NCBI GenBank assembly: GCA_014238595.1
Contig: JABAAV010000002.1
Location: 18,417-56,393, forward strand
DNA length: 37,977 bases
Origin: Myxococcales bacterium
GTDB taxonomy: Bacteria; Myxococcota_A; Polyangia; Haliangiales; J016
Reading direction: 5' to 3'
Part shown: positions 1-8,795 of the stretch, piece after piece
Layout of the letters: every line of letters starts with the position of its first letter
How positions within the stretch are numbered: the stretch's first letter is position 1
Position numbers and translations under genes: made by a program
The notes under the pieces: generated by a model
What the model was told of the DNA's origin: nothing
Seen by the model: only the letters and a program-made list of their open reading frames with translations
The model's database searches: none

Positions 1-1968
1 GGCTTTAGCACCTAATAGACGTGGAGACATCGCTGCATGTTCACGACTGGATCCTTCACCATAATTTTTGTCTCCAACAATTATCCATCCTAAGTGATTA
101 GCCTGATAATCTCGTGCAACATCACTCACAGGAATATTTGTTTTTTTAGAAAGGAGATTCTTTGTTGTCCCTGTTTTTCCGCTGAAGGCGTTGATACCTC
201 CTGATAACATATTGTTGGATATATTATCGAGATGTCCACGATAGCGCAGCCATTTTCCAGCAGGTGAAATAGCATCAGTTGTACATTTTCCTTTTGCTTT
301 AAACAGAAGAGGAAGTCTTTCCATGTCATGACCATCCCATGGTGTAAACGGTGTTAATTGTTGAAGTCGTTCACTGTGCGGATCTATGATGATGGATTGA
401 GTTTGTGTGTTTTTGTCAATAGCAATTAACCCTGAATCATCAAATACAAATGAATTTTCAGGAAGTTCATCAGCCTGAGGTGCTGTAAAAGTAACTTCTG
501 TCCCTTGATCGGTTCGAATAGAATCTGTCAGCGGATTAAAAGATAGTTTTCCTGCGAAAGCCATTGCTGTAACTATTTCCGGACTTCCAATGAATGCCAT
601 GGTTGATCGATTGCCATCATTACGTGCAGGGAAATTTCGATTATATGACGTTAAAATAGTATTTGCTTCCTTATTGTCTCGTTTCCACTGCCCAATACAA
701 GGACCACATGCATTGGCTAAAACATTCCCTCCAACACTGTTGAGGTCTTCAAGCAAGCCATCTCGTTTAATGGTTTCGTAGATTTGATCAGAGCCTGGAG
801 TGATAAAAAACGGTGCAGCTGCTTTTAATCCATGTTCTTTGGCCTGTCTTGCGATATGTGCAGCCCGTCCAATATCTTCATAGGAAGAGTTCGTACAGCT
901 TCCTATGAGACAAGAGGAAAGGGTATCAGGATAATTTTCTTTTTTGATTGCATCTTTCATTTCATCAAGAGAACGTGCGAGATCAGGTGTATGTGGACCG
1001 ACAAGATGTGGTTGTAGCGTGGATAGATCAATATGAATCACTTGATCATAAAAACGTTCTGGATTTTTCGATACTTCAGGATCCGCACAGAGTTCGGTTT
1101 TGTGTTTAGTTGCCAATGCTGCAATGTCTTTGCGTTGTGTGGCTTTTAAATAGCGTTCCATACGTTCGTCATAAGGAAATACTGATGTTGTTGCTCCTAA
1201 TTCGGCACCCATATTTGTTATGGTACCTTTTCCAGTGCAACTAATTGAAGAAACACCTGAACCGAAATACTCAACAATATGATCGGTACCTCCAGATACT
1301 GTTAAGATTCCACATAATTTTAAAATGACATCTTTAGCAGAGGCCCATCCGTTGAGTTCACCCGTCAAATTGACACCAATAATCTTCGGTGCTTTGACTT
1401 CCCAAGGCAATCCAACCATAACATCAACAGCATCAGCACCACCAACGCCAACGGCGAGCATTCCTAAGCCACCTGCATTGGGTGTATGTGAATCAGTTCC
1501 AATCATCAATCCACCAGGGAAGGCATAGTTTTCTAAAACCACTTGATGAATGATACCTGCACCAGGTTTCCAAAATCCAATGCCATAACGTTCCGATGCG
1601 GTACGTAAAAACTCATAGACTTCATGATTGTCATCTATGGCAGACAATAGATCTTTTTTTGCACCAGATTCTGCACGGATTAAATGATCACAATGTACCG
1701 TACTAGGAACGGCGGCTTCATCACAGCCTGCATTCATAAATTGTAACAATGCCATTTGTGCCGTGGCATCCTGCATGGCAACACGATCAGGATTTAATGT
1801 CATGTAATGCACACCTCGTTCCCATGGCTGATCTATAGGCGCAAGATGTGCACCTAATATTTTTTCAGTGAGCGTGAGAGGGCGGTTGAACCGTTTACGC
1901 ACTGTTTCATGCTTGTGTTGAAACGATGTGTATAAATCGCTAATCGCATTGATAGGGCTATTACTCAT
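1..1968 (-). CDS. acn: Aconitate hydratase, mitochondrial type (C-terminus off the left edge)
   Basis: The enzyme interconverts citrate and isocitrate in the TCA cycle using a [4Fe-4S] cluster. The first 656 codons are visible, and roughly the last hundred residues of a family of about 750 lie beyond the window edge. Residues about 61-73 read DRVAMQDATAQMA, followed by VPSTVHCDHLI, the signature of mitochondrial-type (ACO2-like) aconitases rather than AcnA or AcnB. The cluster cysteines are visible in GSCTNSSYEDIGRA and NACGPCIGQW, and the substrate-arginine motif SSREHAAMSPR lies at the truncated end. The start ATG has AAAGGA eight bases upstream and a good sigma70-like promoter behind it. 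The gene is transcribed alone and leftward, divergent from the Cys-rich gene. Codons and motifs show no damage. I am very confident of the family. Confidence 0.96.
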   Translation of the reverse strand, partial: MSNSPINAISDLYTSFQHKHETVRKRFNRPLTLTEKILGAHLAPIDQPWERGVHYMTLNPDRVAMQDATAQMALLQFMNAGCDEAAVPSTVHCDHLIRAESGAKKDLLSAIDDNHEVYEFLRTASERYGIGFWKPGAGIIHQVVLENYAFPGGLMIGTDSHTPNAGGLGMLAVGVGGADAVDVMVGLPWEVKAPKIIGVNLTGELNGWASAKDVILKLCGILTVSGGTDHIVEYFGSGVSSISCTGKGTITNMGAELGATTSVFPYDERMERYLKATQRKDIAALATKHKTELCADPEVSKNPERFYDQVIHIDLSTLQPHLVGPHTPDLARSLDEMKDAIKKENYPDTLSSCLIGSCTNSSYEDIGRAAHIARQAKEHGLKAAAPFFITPGSDQIYETIKRDGLLEDLNSVGGNVLANACGPCIGQWKRDNKEANTILTSYNRNFPARNDGNRSTMAFIGSPEIVTAMAFAGKLSFNPLTDSIRTDQGTEVTFTAPQADELPENSFVFDDSGLIAIDKNTQTQSIIIDPHSERLQQLTPFTPWDGHDMERLPLLFKAKGKCTTDAISPAGKWLRYRGHLDNISNNMLSGGINAFSGKTGTTKNLLSKKTNIPVSDVARDYQANHLGWIIVGDKNYGEGSSREHAAMSPRLLGAKA

Positions 1969-1999
1969 AGTCAAAATCCTTTGAAAATAACAGTAAAAA

Positions 2000-2028
2000 T
2001 ATATAGCGGAATCACGTGATCGATACAA
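2000..2028 (-). promoter_or_regulatory. Sigma70-like promoter of the aconitase gene with a palindrome in the spacer
   Basis: Read on the minus strand, TTGTAT (2028-2023) and TATATA (2005-2000) are separated by exactly 17 bases. About 25 bases then lead to the Shine-Dalgarno AAAGGA (1982-1977) and the aconitase ATG at 1968. The spacer contains the perfect 10-bp palindrome ATCACGTGAT (2011-2020). A repressor bound there would block the polymerase. The elements are visible in the sequence, but their use is inferred. Confidence 0.5.
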
Positions 2029-2151
2029 GCGATTGTCATGAATTGAATCCATATTTTACATGATTTCAAGAATGATTTTTAAGCGATTTGGTGAATGTAT
2101 TGAATGATTGACTTTGTTGTTCAATCAAATTTGATGGTATATTCTCTGACT

Positions 2152-2832
2152 ATGAGTGGATGCACTGAATGTTCTAATAAGACAGGATGTACGGATCGTA
2201 AAGGTCCGATGTTAGATCAGGTGTATCAATCACTAGAAAGAATTTATCCTTCGCGTATTTGGGGAGAGCCGAATGATGAAGCACGATTCGGCTCTGGAAT
2301 TTGTATGCATGAAGGGCAAGATTTGGCGCAAGAGATTGAAACAACACTCAAAGCATCTACTGTTTATTGTAGTGGTTCTGACGAAGATTACTGCGATTAT
2401 ATTTATATATTGTGCATGGGTCGCGATCCTTCGTTAATGAAGATTCAGGAAAAACAGCTATCAATGCCAGATGATCTCGAGACACCTCTTCATGAAATGT
2501 ACTTACGCATTTGTTTGAGCAATATGGCAAGACTTGTTGGTGTTCAGCAAGTCTCTGTGTTTCTAGAGCAAGAAGATAGTCGTTATTTTATACGCGAAGT
2601 TCCTCGTGCCGGTGTTTACGATGCACCGCTATTGCCTAGGTTTCAGCAATTGGTTGGAGTATTTCAAAATTATGACATGATGCATGTTGATTTTGGTGAA
2701 ATTTCAGAGCCTCCTGATGGGTTTGATCACAGCCATTATGAAAGTCTTTATGCGAACAAACCAGATGTTGCTAATTATTTGTTTTATCCACAACCAAGCA
2801 CCATGGAAAGTATCTCTGAACTGAGAAGATAG
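2152..2832 (+). CDS. Conserved hypothetical protein with a Cys-rich N-terminus
   Basis: I do not recognise a named family. From the chosen ATG the protein has 226 residues and begins with a cluster of three cysteines (CTECSNKTGC), followed by an acidic soluble body and the ending YLFYPQPSTMESISEL. The cysteines could bind a metal. No signal peptide or membrane segment is visible. The reading frame is open from an ATG at 2104, but the bases just upstream of 2152 look like a promoter (TTGTTC at 2117-2122, 17 bases, TATTCT at 2140-2145), and the Cys motif follows directly after the 2152 ATG, so I prefer that start. The gene is convergent with the aldehyde dehydrogenase, with 19 bases between stops. 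It appears monocistronic. Confidence 0.7.
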   Translation: MSGCTECSNKTGCTDRKGPMLDQVYQSLERIYPSRIWGEPNDEARFGSGICMHEGQDLAQEIETTLKASTVYCSGSDEDYCDYIYILCMGRDPSLMKIQEKQLSMPDDLETPLHEMYLRICLSNMARLVGVQQVSVFLEQEDSRYFIREVPRAGVYDAPLLPRFQQLVGVFQNYDMMHVDFGEISEPPDGFDHSHYESLYANKPDVANYLFYPQPSTMESISELRR

Positions 2833-2851
2833 TACTTATTGTTTCATCAAG

Positions 2852-4402
2852 TTAGATAGCAGCAATATTCTCAATAATCGTGTTCACTGATGACTTATCA
2901 CCAGAGAGCGCTGTGCGTTGATGGTAAAACGATAACCCACGCAATCCTCCAAGTTCTTCACCGCCACCTGCTCGACCAGGACCACCATGGGTTAATAGCG
3001 GCAATACCGTGCCAGGGCCAGGCGCATGACCCGCAATTTTCGCGTTACCGATATAGATACGTCCATTGTATGTTGCAAGACGAGGAATCAGTGTTTGCAA
3101 TAACGTTCTATCTTCAGAATAAATTGAAGAAACAAGACTCCCTTTACCTTTAGCTAAGACATGCTCAATATCCTCTGATTTTTTCAATGCTGCAATTGTT
3201 GCTACAGGTCCAAAAATTTCAAGTTCATGCATTGTGGTTGCTTTAAGCGCGTCATTGCTTTTTCGCAGTACAGGTGAAACAAAATATCCTTGAGACATAT
3301 TCGTTTCACCTAACCCTCCAAAGATTTCATCTGTTTGATTCGCTAACAGAGCAATGCCTTCTTTGACATTGGTGTATTGATCTTTGGAAACCAAAGGTCC
3401 CATGTTGCCTTTTTGTGCAGGGTCACCCGTTGGAATCTCTGATAGACGTTCGGCTAAAGCGTTACAAACAATATCTAGTTTATCCTGTGGAACAAAAATC
3501 CGTCGGGTTGCTGTACATTTTTGACCTGTTTTTTGCGTTATATCACGGGCGACATCCTGTAAGAACAACGAGAACGTTTCAGAGTCTTCATCAACATCTT
3601 CACAAAGAACAGATGCATTGAGACTATCAGCTTCAATGTTCAATCGGACAGAGTTTTGTATTAATGTTGGATGAACACGAAGTGTAGCGGCTGTATTGCT
3701 TGATCCAGTAAAAGCAACGGTGTCTTGTGCTGTTAAAACCTTAAGAAAAGGGCGGATATCTCCAATGACAAGAGAAAGCGCACCTTGAGGTAGAATGTTT
3801 TGTTCTATGATTAGTTGTACGATTCGATGTGCGACTAAAGCTGTGGTTGTTGCTGGTTTTGTGATTACAGGCGTTCCTGATAACAATGCAACAGCGGCTT
3901 TTTCGAACATTCCCCATGCTGGGAAGTTAAATGCGTTGATATGAACTGCTACACCACGCAATGGTGTATAGATATGTTGTCCATGAAAACGAGGAGAACG
4001 ACCTAATTGAATTCCTTCTCCATCAATAAGCCATGTTGAATCGCCTAAACTTTTTCCTAAATGAGCATAGGCAGCTAATGTTGCACTTGCACCATCAATA
4101 TCAAATTTAGCATCACCTCTGGTATTTCCACCATTGATAATAGCTAACTCGATTAATTCATCACGATGTTTATGAATTAATGATGCCATGCTTTGTAATA
4201 AATCCGCGCGTTCGGAAAAAGACATCTCTTTAAGAAGAATACCGGCTTCTTGGGTGGCATGATCCAATGCTATTTGAGGATCGATGACGAGTGGCGCTGC
4301 TTGTGCAACGATTGCTTCTGTGGTGGGATTATAAAGATCAATGAGCGAGTCGGTATGTTGTGTAGACCATGTTGATGCAATGTAGCTTGTTATGATATCC
4401 AT
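2852..4402 (-). CDS. PaaZ/BoxD-type aldehyde dehydrogenase, stand-alone
   Basis: The protein has 516 residues and belongs to the NAD(P)-dependent aldehyde dehydrogenase branch that includes the N-terminal half of PaaZ (oxepin-CoA ring opening) and BoxD (3,4-dehydroadipyl-CoA semialdehyde dehydrogenase). Family hallmarks are VAVHINAFNFPAWGM (about 151-165), the general-base motif NIEADSLN (Glu258), the nucleophile in TGQKCTATRR (Cys296), and the C-terminal GGPGRAGGGEELGGLRG. The MaoC-like hydratase domain that follows this part in PaaZ is absent, which fits BoxD or a stand-alone dehydrogenase. No paa or box genes are nearby, so the substrate cannot be assigned; a CoA-thioester semialdehyde is the likely class. 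The gene is divergent from the small membrane protein at 4465. Confidence 0.87.
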   Translation of the reverse strand: MDIITSYIASTWSTQHTDSLIDLYNPTTEAIVAQAAPLVIDPQIALDHATQEAGILLKEMSFSERADLLQSMASLIHKHRDELIELAIINGGNTRGDAKFDIDGASATLAAYAHLGKSLGDSTWLIDGEGIQLGRSPRFHGQHIYTPLRGVAVHINAFNFPAWGMFEKAAVALLSGTPVITKPATTTALVAHRIVQLIIEQNILPQGALSLVIGDIRPFLKVLTAQDTVAFTGSSNTAATLRVHPTLIQNSVRLNIEADSLNASVLCEDVDEDSETFSLFLQDVARDITQKTGQKCTATRRIFVPQDKLDIVCNALAERLSEIPTGDPAQKGNMGPLVSKDQYTNVKEGIALLANQTDEIFGGLGETNMSQGYFVSPVLRKSNDALKATTMHELEIFGPVATIAALKKSEDIEHVLAKGKGSLVSSIYSEDRTLLQTLIPRLATYNGRIYIGNAKIAGHAPGPGTVLPLLTHGGPGRAGGGEELGGLRGLSFYHQRTALSGDKSSVNTIIENIAAI

Positions 4403-4464
4403 GGTGGATATTCTAAATGATTTTATTGTAAAATAGCAGGTCGCTTTGGGATGGATTACAGATT

Positions 4465-5079
4465 ATGTATATAAAAATGTTGATTATTAGCGGAATAGGA
4501 CTTCTTTTATCCGTTGTTGTACTTGTATTTCTGGTATTTTCATCCAATGAGCCTATTAACACTAAGGTGATCAAAGCTGCGGAGAAAAGATTTGAAGAGA
4601 CTCAAAAAGCCAATGAGCAGCCTGCTAAGCCAAAGCGTATTAGGCCTAATCGCATTAGATCAAAGGTGAAACGAGATGTCGTTTTGAACGGTAAAACGAA
4701 ACAGGAAGACACTGTAGTGCCGCGTAAGAATCCATATACAGTGTTTGCTTCGAAAGTGGGAAGCATTGACAGGCATACGTTACGTTCCATGAACAGTGAT
4801 TCCAAAAGAACGCCATTGATGTCCGATGAGCTTCGTGAACAAATCCGAAATATTCGAAAGCATTACAGCCAAGGCGATTATGCATATGTTGCCGATCATG
4901 CTGAAGCAATATTCAATGAACGTCCCAACGATGCAGGAACGTTGAGAATGAGTGTGTTTGCACATTGCTCTTTAGGTAACGCAAAACAAGCACAAGACTA
5001 TTATGATCGAATTGATCAAGGTGGACATAAAAAAGCCTTGAAAAATCGTTGTTCTAAACTTGGTATTTCACTCGATTAA
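4465..5079 (+). CDS. Membrane-anchored basic protein with a TPR-like C-terminus
   Basis: The product has 204 residues. Residues about 4-27 form a single hydrophobic anchor (IISGIGLLLSVVVLVFLVF). A long Lys/Arg/Pro-rich linker follows (about 30-90). The C-terminal 70 residues look like one or two helical TPR-type hairpins (YSQGDYAYVADHAEAIF and LGNAKQAQDYYDRI), ending in a short motif with two cysteines. The topology suggests an inner-membrane anchor with the helical domain on the outer side. The family is not recognised. The first ATG is used; a second in-frame ATG lies at 4477. There is no strong Shine-Dalgarno. The gene is convergent with the next small gene, with 17 bases between stops. 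Confidence 0.65.
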   Translation: MYIKMLIISGIGLLLSVVVLVFLVFSSNEPINTKVIKAAEKRFEETQKANEQPAKPKRIRPNRIRSKVKRDVVLNGKTKQEDTVVPRKNPYTVFASKVGSIDRHTLRSMNSDSKRTPLMSDELREQIRNIRKHYSQGDYAYVADHAEAIFNERPNDAGTLRMSVFAHCSLGNAKQAQDYYDRIDQGGHKKALKNRCSKLGISLD

Positions 5080-5096
5080 CTGCAGACCGTTTAATA

Positions 5097-5444
5097 TTAG
5101 GTGTGCGATCTCCGTTTGGGTTTGAGATGTTTGACGATGAAGTTTGTGATCATGATGATGACTAATGCTGTACCAATGGGTATAAGAAACAATGTCAAAG
5201 AAAATGAGCCTGACACATAACCAGCGTACATATAAAAAACCATACCAATCCCTAGGAATAGAGACATTAGGGCAAGCAGATATCCGATAAGAAGTATGTA
5301 TTTACGCTTTTTGAGAAGCTGCAATGATTCAAAAAAAAGAAGTTTTTGTTCAGGAGATAGTGTTTTTAATTCCTGTTCAAAATCTTTTGTAAGTTTGTTG
5401 GATTGTTTGTTTGTAAAGGAATCAGACATGGGCAAAGATGTCAT
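5097..5444 (-). CDS. Small two-helix membrane protein
   Basis: The product has 115 residues (110 if the second ATG at 5429 is used). An amphipathic, Lys/Gln-rich N-terminal half (about 10-45, possibly coiled coil) precedes two hydrophobic helices at about 48-72 and 78-102 and a short basic tail ending KPKRRSHT. No catalytic motif is visible and the function is unknown. It is divergent from polA, with only eight bases between the two start codons, so each promoter must lie inside the opposing gene or the two regions overlap. Confidence 0.6.
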   Translation of the reverse strand: MTSLPMSDSFTNKQSNKLTKDFEQELKTLSPEQKLLFFESLQLLKKRKYILLIGYLLALMSLFLGIGMVFYMYAGYVSGSFSLTLFLIPIGTALVIIMITNFIVKHLKPKRRSHT

Positions 5445-5452
5445 AGTCTAAA

Positions 5453-8098
5453 ATGTCTCGTCTTCACATCATAGATGGCCATGCATATATTTTTCGTGGA
5501 TATTATGCAGCTCACAGCAATTTATCGACCAATGCAGGAATGCCCACAGGTGCATTATATCTTTACACCAAGATGCTTTGGCAGATTTATAAAGACGAAA
5601 ACCCTGAATATGTCGTTGTTGTTTTCGATGGACCAGGAAAAACATTTCGTCATGAATTAGATCCTGATTACAAAGCCAATCGTGGAGAAATGCCAGATGA
5701 TCTTAAAAAACAGATGCCATATTTTGCGCCGGTCACAGAAGGGTTTGGCTGGCATGTTCTGACGGCTGACAATGTTGAAGCCGATGATATCATTGCCACG
5801 TTATGTCGAAGGAGTTGTGCTGCGGGGTTTGATGTATCGATTTATTCCAGTGACAAAGATTTGATGCAGCTCGTTGATGATAAGGTGCAACTCATCGATT
5901 CAAAGAGCAAAACTGTTTACTTACCTGAAACTGTAGAGAAAAAATTTGGCGTGTTTCCTTGTCAATTGCATGATTGGTTAACGTTAGTTGGTGATTCTTC
6001 AGATAACATTCCAGGATTGGCAGGAGTTGGTGCGAAAACGGCAACCAAACTCTTAAAAGAATATCGAGACATTGATGATATCATTGCTAATTCGGATATT
6101 GCTCAAACAAAATTTGTTAACAAAGCAAACAATGAAGCAAAAAAAAATGAGGTGAATTCTTCTGATTTGGAAGTTTATGTTCAAACTCATGTTGAAGAAC
6201 AAAAGAAACGACTCCTTCTTTCTTACAAGCTTGTATCTTTGCTTGATGACCTCAGTTTAACATCATCAAAAGAACAATGGATTTGTGACAAGCTAGACAA
6301 TGCATCCTTGGTAGAATTATTTGAAACGCTCGAATTTGGAAAGCTGTCCAATGAGATTTTAGGTCAATCAACTCAACCCGATATTGTAACATCACAATCT
6401 TTCTGTGTTGTTGTTGGTCATATGACATTAGCGAATGAATGGATTGCTGCCATTCAAACAGATAAAAAGTTTTCATTTTATATAGACGCCGAAAAAAACA
6501 ACCATGTTTTTGATATCAAAGGAATCGCTGTTTATAGTTTGTCTAAAGGATCTGCTTATTTTTCTTCTGAATCGATGAATATTGTTTCAGTATTTGAAAC
6601 TGTATTTTGTGACGAAACCATCGTTAAGACTTGTTACGATATCAAACATGCATATGCTGCTTTATTATCGCAAGGCATTGTTATTAAGGGATTGTTTTGT
6701 GATGTCATGTTAGCAGCATATTTAATCGATTCAACACGAAAAGATTATTCATTACAAAAACTATATTTTTTAGCTTGCACCTCCGACAAATCCACTCAAC
6801 CTACGACAATGTTGAGTTATGTCCAGGCCATTTATCAAATGGGTGAACAAACAACTGATGTCATTAAAAAACGTGACATCTATCAAATGGCTTGTGATGT
6901 CGAATATCCTTTAGCAGAACTATTAAGCAGGATAGAACACAAAGGTATTGCGTTGGATCGTTTTGTGTTGAAACAGTTATCCGAAGAATTAGAAGGACGA
7001 TTAAGTCACGCAATAGATTTTGTGAATACGCTCAATGAGAGCCCTATTAATCTAGATTCTTCTAAGCAGATAGGGGTGTTTCTATTTGAAAAACTTGGAT
7101 TGATTAGTCCGGTGATGAAAAAACGGAAGACGGGATATTCTACTGATTTTTCTGTGCTTGATGCCATGCGAGATCAACATGAAATTGTGGATGTTATTTT
7201 AGAGTATAGAACGTTAAATAAACTCAAAAACACATATCTTGATGTGTTACCGAAGCTGATTGATCCTAAAACGCAACGAATCCATACGTCATTCCATCAA
7301 ACTTCAACGGCAACAGGACGATTATCTTCATCGCATCCTAATTTGCAAAATATTCCTATTCGCAGTGAATTAGGAAAAAAAATTCGCAGTGCTTTCATTG
7401 CTCCTCAAGGACGAACATTGATTTCTTGTGATTATTCCCAAATCGAATTACGTTTGTTGGCACATTTTTCTAAAGATGAAACGCTTTGTGATGCATTTCA
7501 TCATAATGAGGATGTTCATGATCAAACAGCATGTCAGATTTTCGATGTCAAATCACCCGAGGCATATCAAAGACATGTTGCTAAAGCGGTCAATTATGGA
7601 TTGGTTTATGGTCAAACAGATTTTGGATTGAGTCGTGTCCTTGGTGTGAATCGCCAAGAAGCCGACCACTATATAACAACTTATTTTAATCGATTTCCCA
7701 AAGTAGCCCCTTATCTTGACAATCTCGTCTGTTTTGCCAAAGAGATGGGTTATGCAAAAACGATTCTAAATCGACGTCGTTATATTCCTGATTTATCAGC
7801 AAACAACTATATCAGAAGAAATGCAGCAGAACGGATTGCCAAAAACACACCACTGCAAGGTAGTGCTGCTGATATCATGAAAATTGCGATGGTTATTGTT
7901 GCTAAACGATTGCAAGAAGAACATCTCGATGCAGCTATTGTATTAACAGTACATGATGAATTAGTGCTGGAATGTGCAACGGATGTAGCAGATGAGACTC
8001 TGACTGTTGTCAAAGACTCCATGGAGCACGCGATCGTTCTCGATGTCCCACTTTCAGTGCATAGTGGTAAAGCTCAAAACTGGGTCGATGCCCATTAA
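5453..8098 (+). CDS. polA: DNA polymerase I
   Basis: The 881-residue protein fills repair gaps and removes RNA primers. The N-terminal 290 residues are the 5'-3' exonuclease (IIDGHAYIFRGYYA, VVVFDGPGKTFRH, NVEADDIIATL, SSDKDLMQLVD). The middle domain corresponds to 3'-5' proofreading but looks inactive: the Asp-x-Glu pair of E. coli is replaced (FSFYIDAEKN), and the later catalytic aspartates are also not conserved, as in Taq and Bacillus enzymes. The polymerase domain is intact, with motif A DYSQIELR (about residue 660), motif B KAVNYGLVYG and motif C TVHDELVLE (His834). In motif B the residue equivalent to E. coli Phe762 is Tyr715. The C-terminus NWVDAH is typical. The stop codon directly abuts the stop of the next, convergent gene. 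Confidence 0.97.
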   Translation: MSRLHIIDGHAYIFRGYYAAHSNLSTNAGMPTGALYLYTKMLWQIYKDENPEYVVVVFDGPGKTFRHELDPDYKANRGEMPDDLKKQMPYFAPVTEGFGWHVLTADNVEADDIIATLCRRSCAAGFDVSIYSSDKDLMQLVDDKVQLIDSKSKTVYLPETVEKKFGVFPCQLHDWLTLVGDSSDNIPGLAGVGAKTATKLLKEYRDIDDIIANSDIAQTKFVNKANNEAKKNEVNSSDLEVYVQTHVEEQKKRLLLSYKLVSLLDDLSLTSSKEQWICDKLDNASLVELFETLEFGKLSNEILGQSTQPDIVTSQSFCVVVGHMTLANEWIAAIQTDKKFSFYIDAEKNNHVFDIKGIAVYSLSKGSAYFSSESMNIVSVFETVFCDETIVKTCYDIKHAYAALLSQGIVIKGLFCDVMLAAYLIDSTRKDYSLQKLYFLACTSDKSTQPTTMLSYVQAIYQMGEQTTDVIKKRDIYQMACDVEYPLAELLSRIEHKGIALDRFVLKQLSEELEGRLSHAIDFVNTLNESPINLDSSKQIGVFLFEKLGLISPVMKKRKTGYSTDFSVLDAMRDQHEIVDVILEYRTLNKLKNTYLDVLPKLIDPKTQRIHTSFHQTSTATGRLSSSHPNLQNIPIRSELGKKIRSAFIAPQGRTLISCDYSQIELRLLAHFSKDETLCDAFHHNEDVHDQTACQIFDVKSPEAYQRHVAKAVNYGLVYGQTDFGLSRVLGVNRQEADHYITTYFNRFPKVAPYLDNLVCFAKEMGYAKTILNRRRYIPDLSANNYIRRNAAERIAKNTPLQGSAADIMKIAMVIVAKRLQEEHLDAAIVLTVHDELVLECATDVADETLTVVKDSMEHAIVLDVPLSVHSGKAQNWVDAH

Positions 8099-8776
8099 TT
8101 ACATGCGTGCTTTGGCAAGATCTTGATACAACAACAATCCCAAAGAATCGATAAATCCTGATGGTGACGAAGTTAGCCATGTGCCGGTAACCGTCACACG
8201 ATCACCTACGTTGTGTTTCGGTGCAGGTTTATGTGCACGTCGTTCTTTTCTGCTCATTCCACGTGTTTCATCACGTCTTAATTTCCGTGGGACATCAACC
8301 ACTCGAAGTCCTTTGCTTCGTGGAGTATCGAGTTTGTCTCCCAAATAAAAATTGGGTCGTTGACATGTTTGTGGTTTTTTAGCAATGATTTTTTTAGCAG
8401 CCCTTTTGGTCATGCCTTGTTTTGTCAATTCTGTAATACAGTCATATTTCCAAATGATATAACCCGTTATTTGTACCGATTGATTGAGAAAACGTCCGCC
8501 ACGTCGTTTCATTTCCAACACCGTATGTGAATTATCTGGATAAGGCGATGGGACTTTGAACTCTGGAATGGGTGGAAGGGTAATTTTCAATACCTTCTTA
8601 GCACTATCTTCTGCGGAGACTTGTGCAGATAAGACAGTAAAGGAGAGAAAAACAGCCAAGGGAAGAATAGATTTTAATAATTGAGAAAACACACCAAATT
8701 CTATAGCATGATAGAAACTATAGGTGCAAGACTTCTTACATGACCTTAGTATCTTATGATATTTTGACGATGTCAT
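8099..8776 (-). CDS. Predicted secreted protein, possible OB-fold
   Basis: From the ATG at 8776 the product has 225 residues. The N-terminus carries a basic stretch, a hydrophobic core (about 35-52) and a signal-peptidase-like site (LSAQVSAED), so export to the periplasm is likely. The mature part has two strand-rich blocks, VQITGYIIWKYDC and VGDRVTVTGTW, separated by a Lys/Arg-rich insert. The spacing resembles an OB-fold, but this is inference by eye. A longer frame opens with TTG at 8818 but would overlap the ABC ATPase start. The gene is divergent from that ATPase with 19 bases between starts, and its stop touches the polA stop. Confidence 0.6.
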   Translation of the reverse strand: MTSSKYHKILRSCKKSCTYSFYHAIEFGVFSQLLKSILPLAVFLSFTVLSAQVSAEDSAKKVLKITLPPIPEFKVPSPYPDNSHTVLEMKRRGGRFLNQSVQITGYIIWKYDCITELTKQGMTKRAAKKIIAKKPQTCQRPNFYLGDKLDTPRSKGLRVVDVPRKLRRDETRGMSRKERRAHKPAPKHNVGDRVTVTGTWLTSSPSGFIDSLGLLLYQDLAKARM

Positions 8777-8795
8777 TTTGAACCAAGGATTGCTA

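Noticed and set aside
126..1528. Plus- and minus-strand open frames within the aconitase gene
   Set aside because: They are shadows of the aconitase frame, which runs open from 1968 to the left edge and carries all family motifs.
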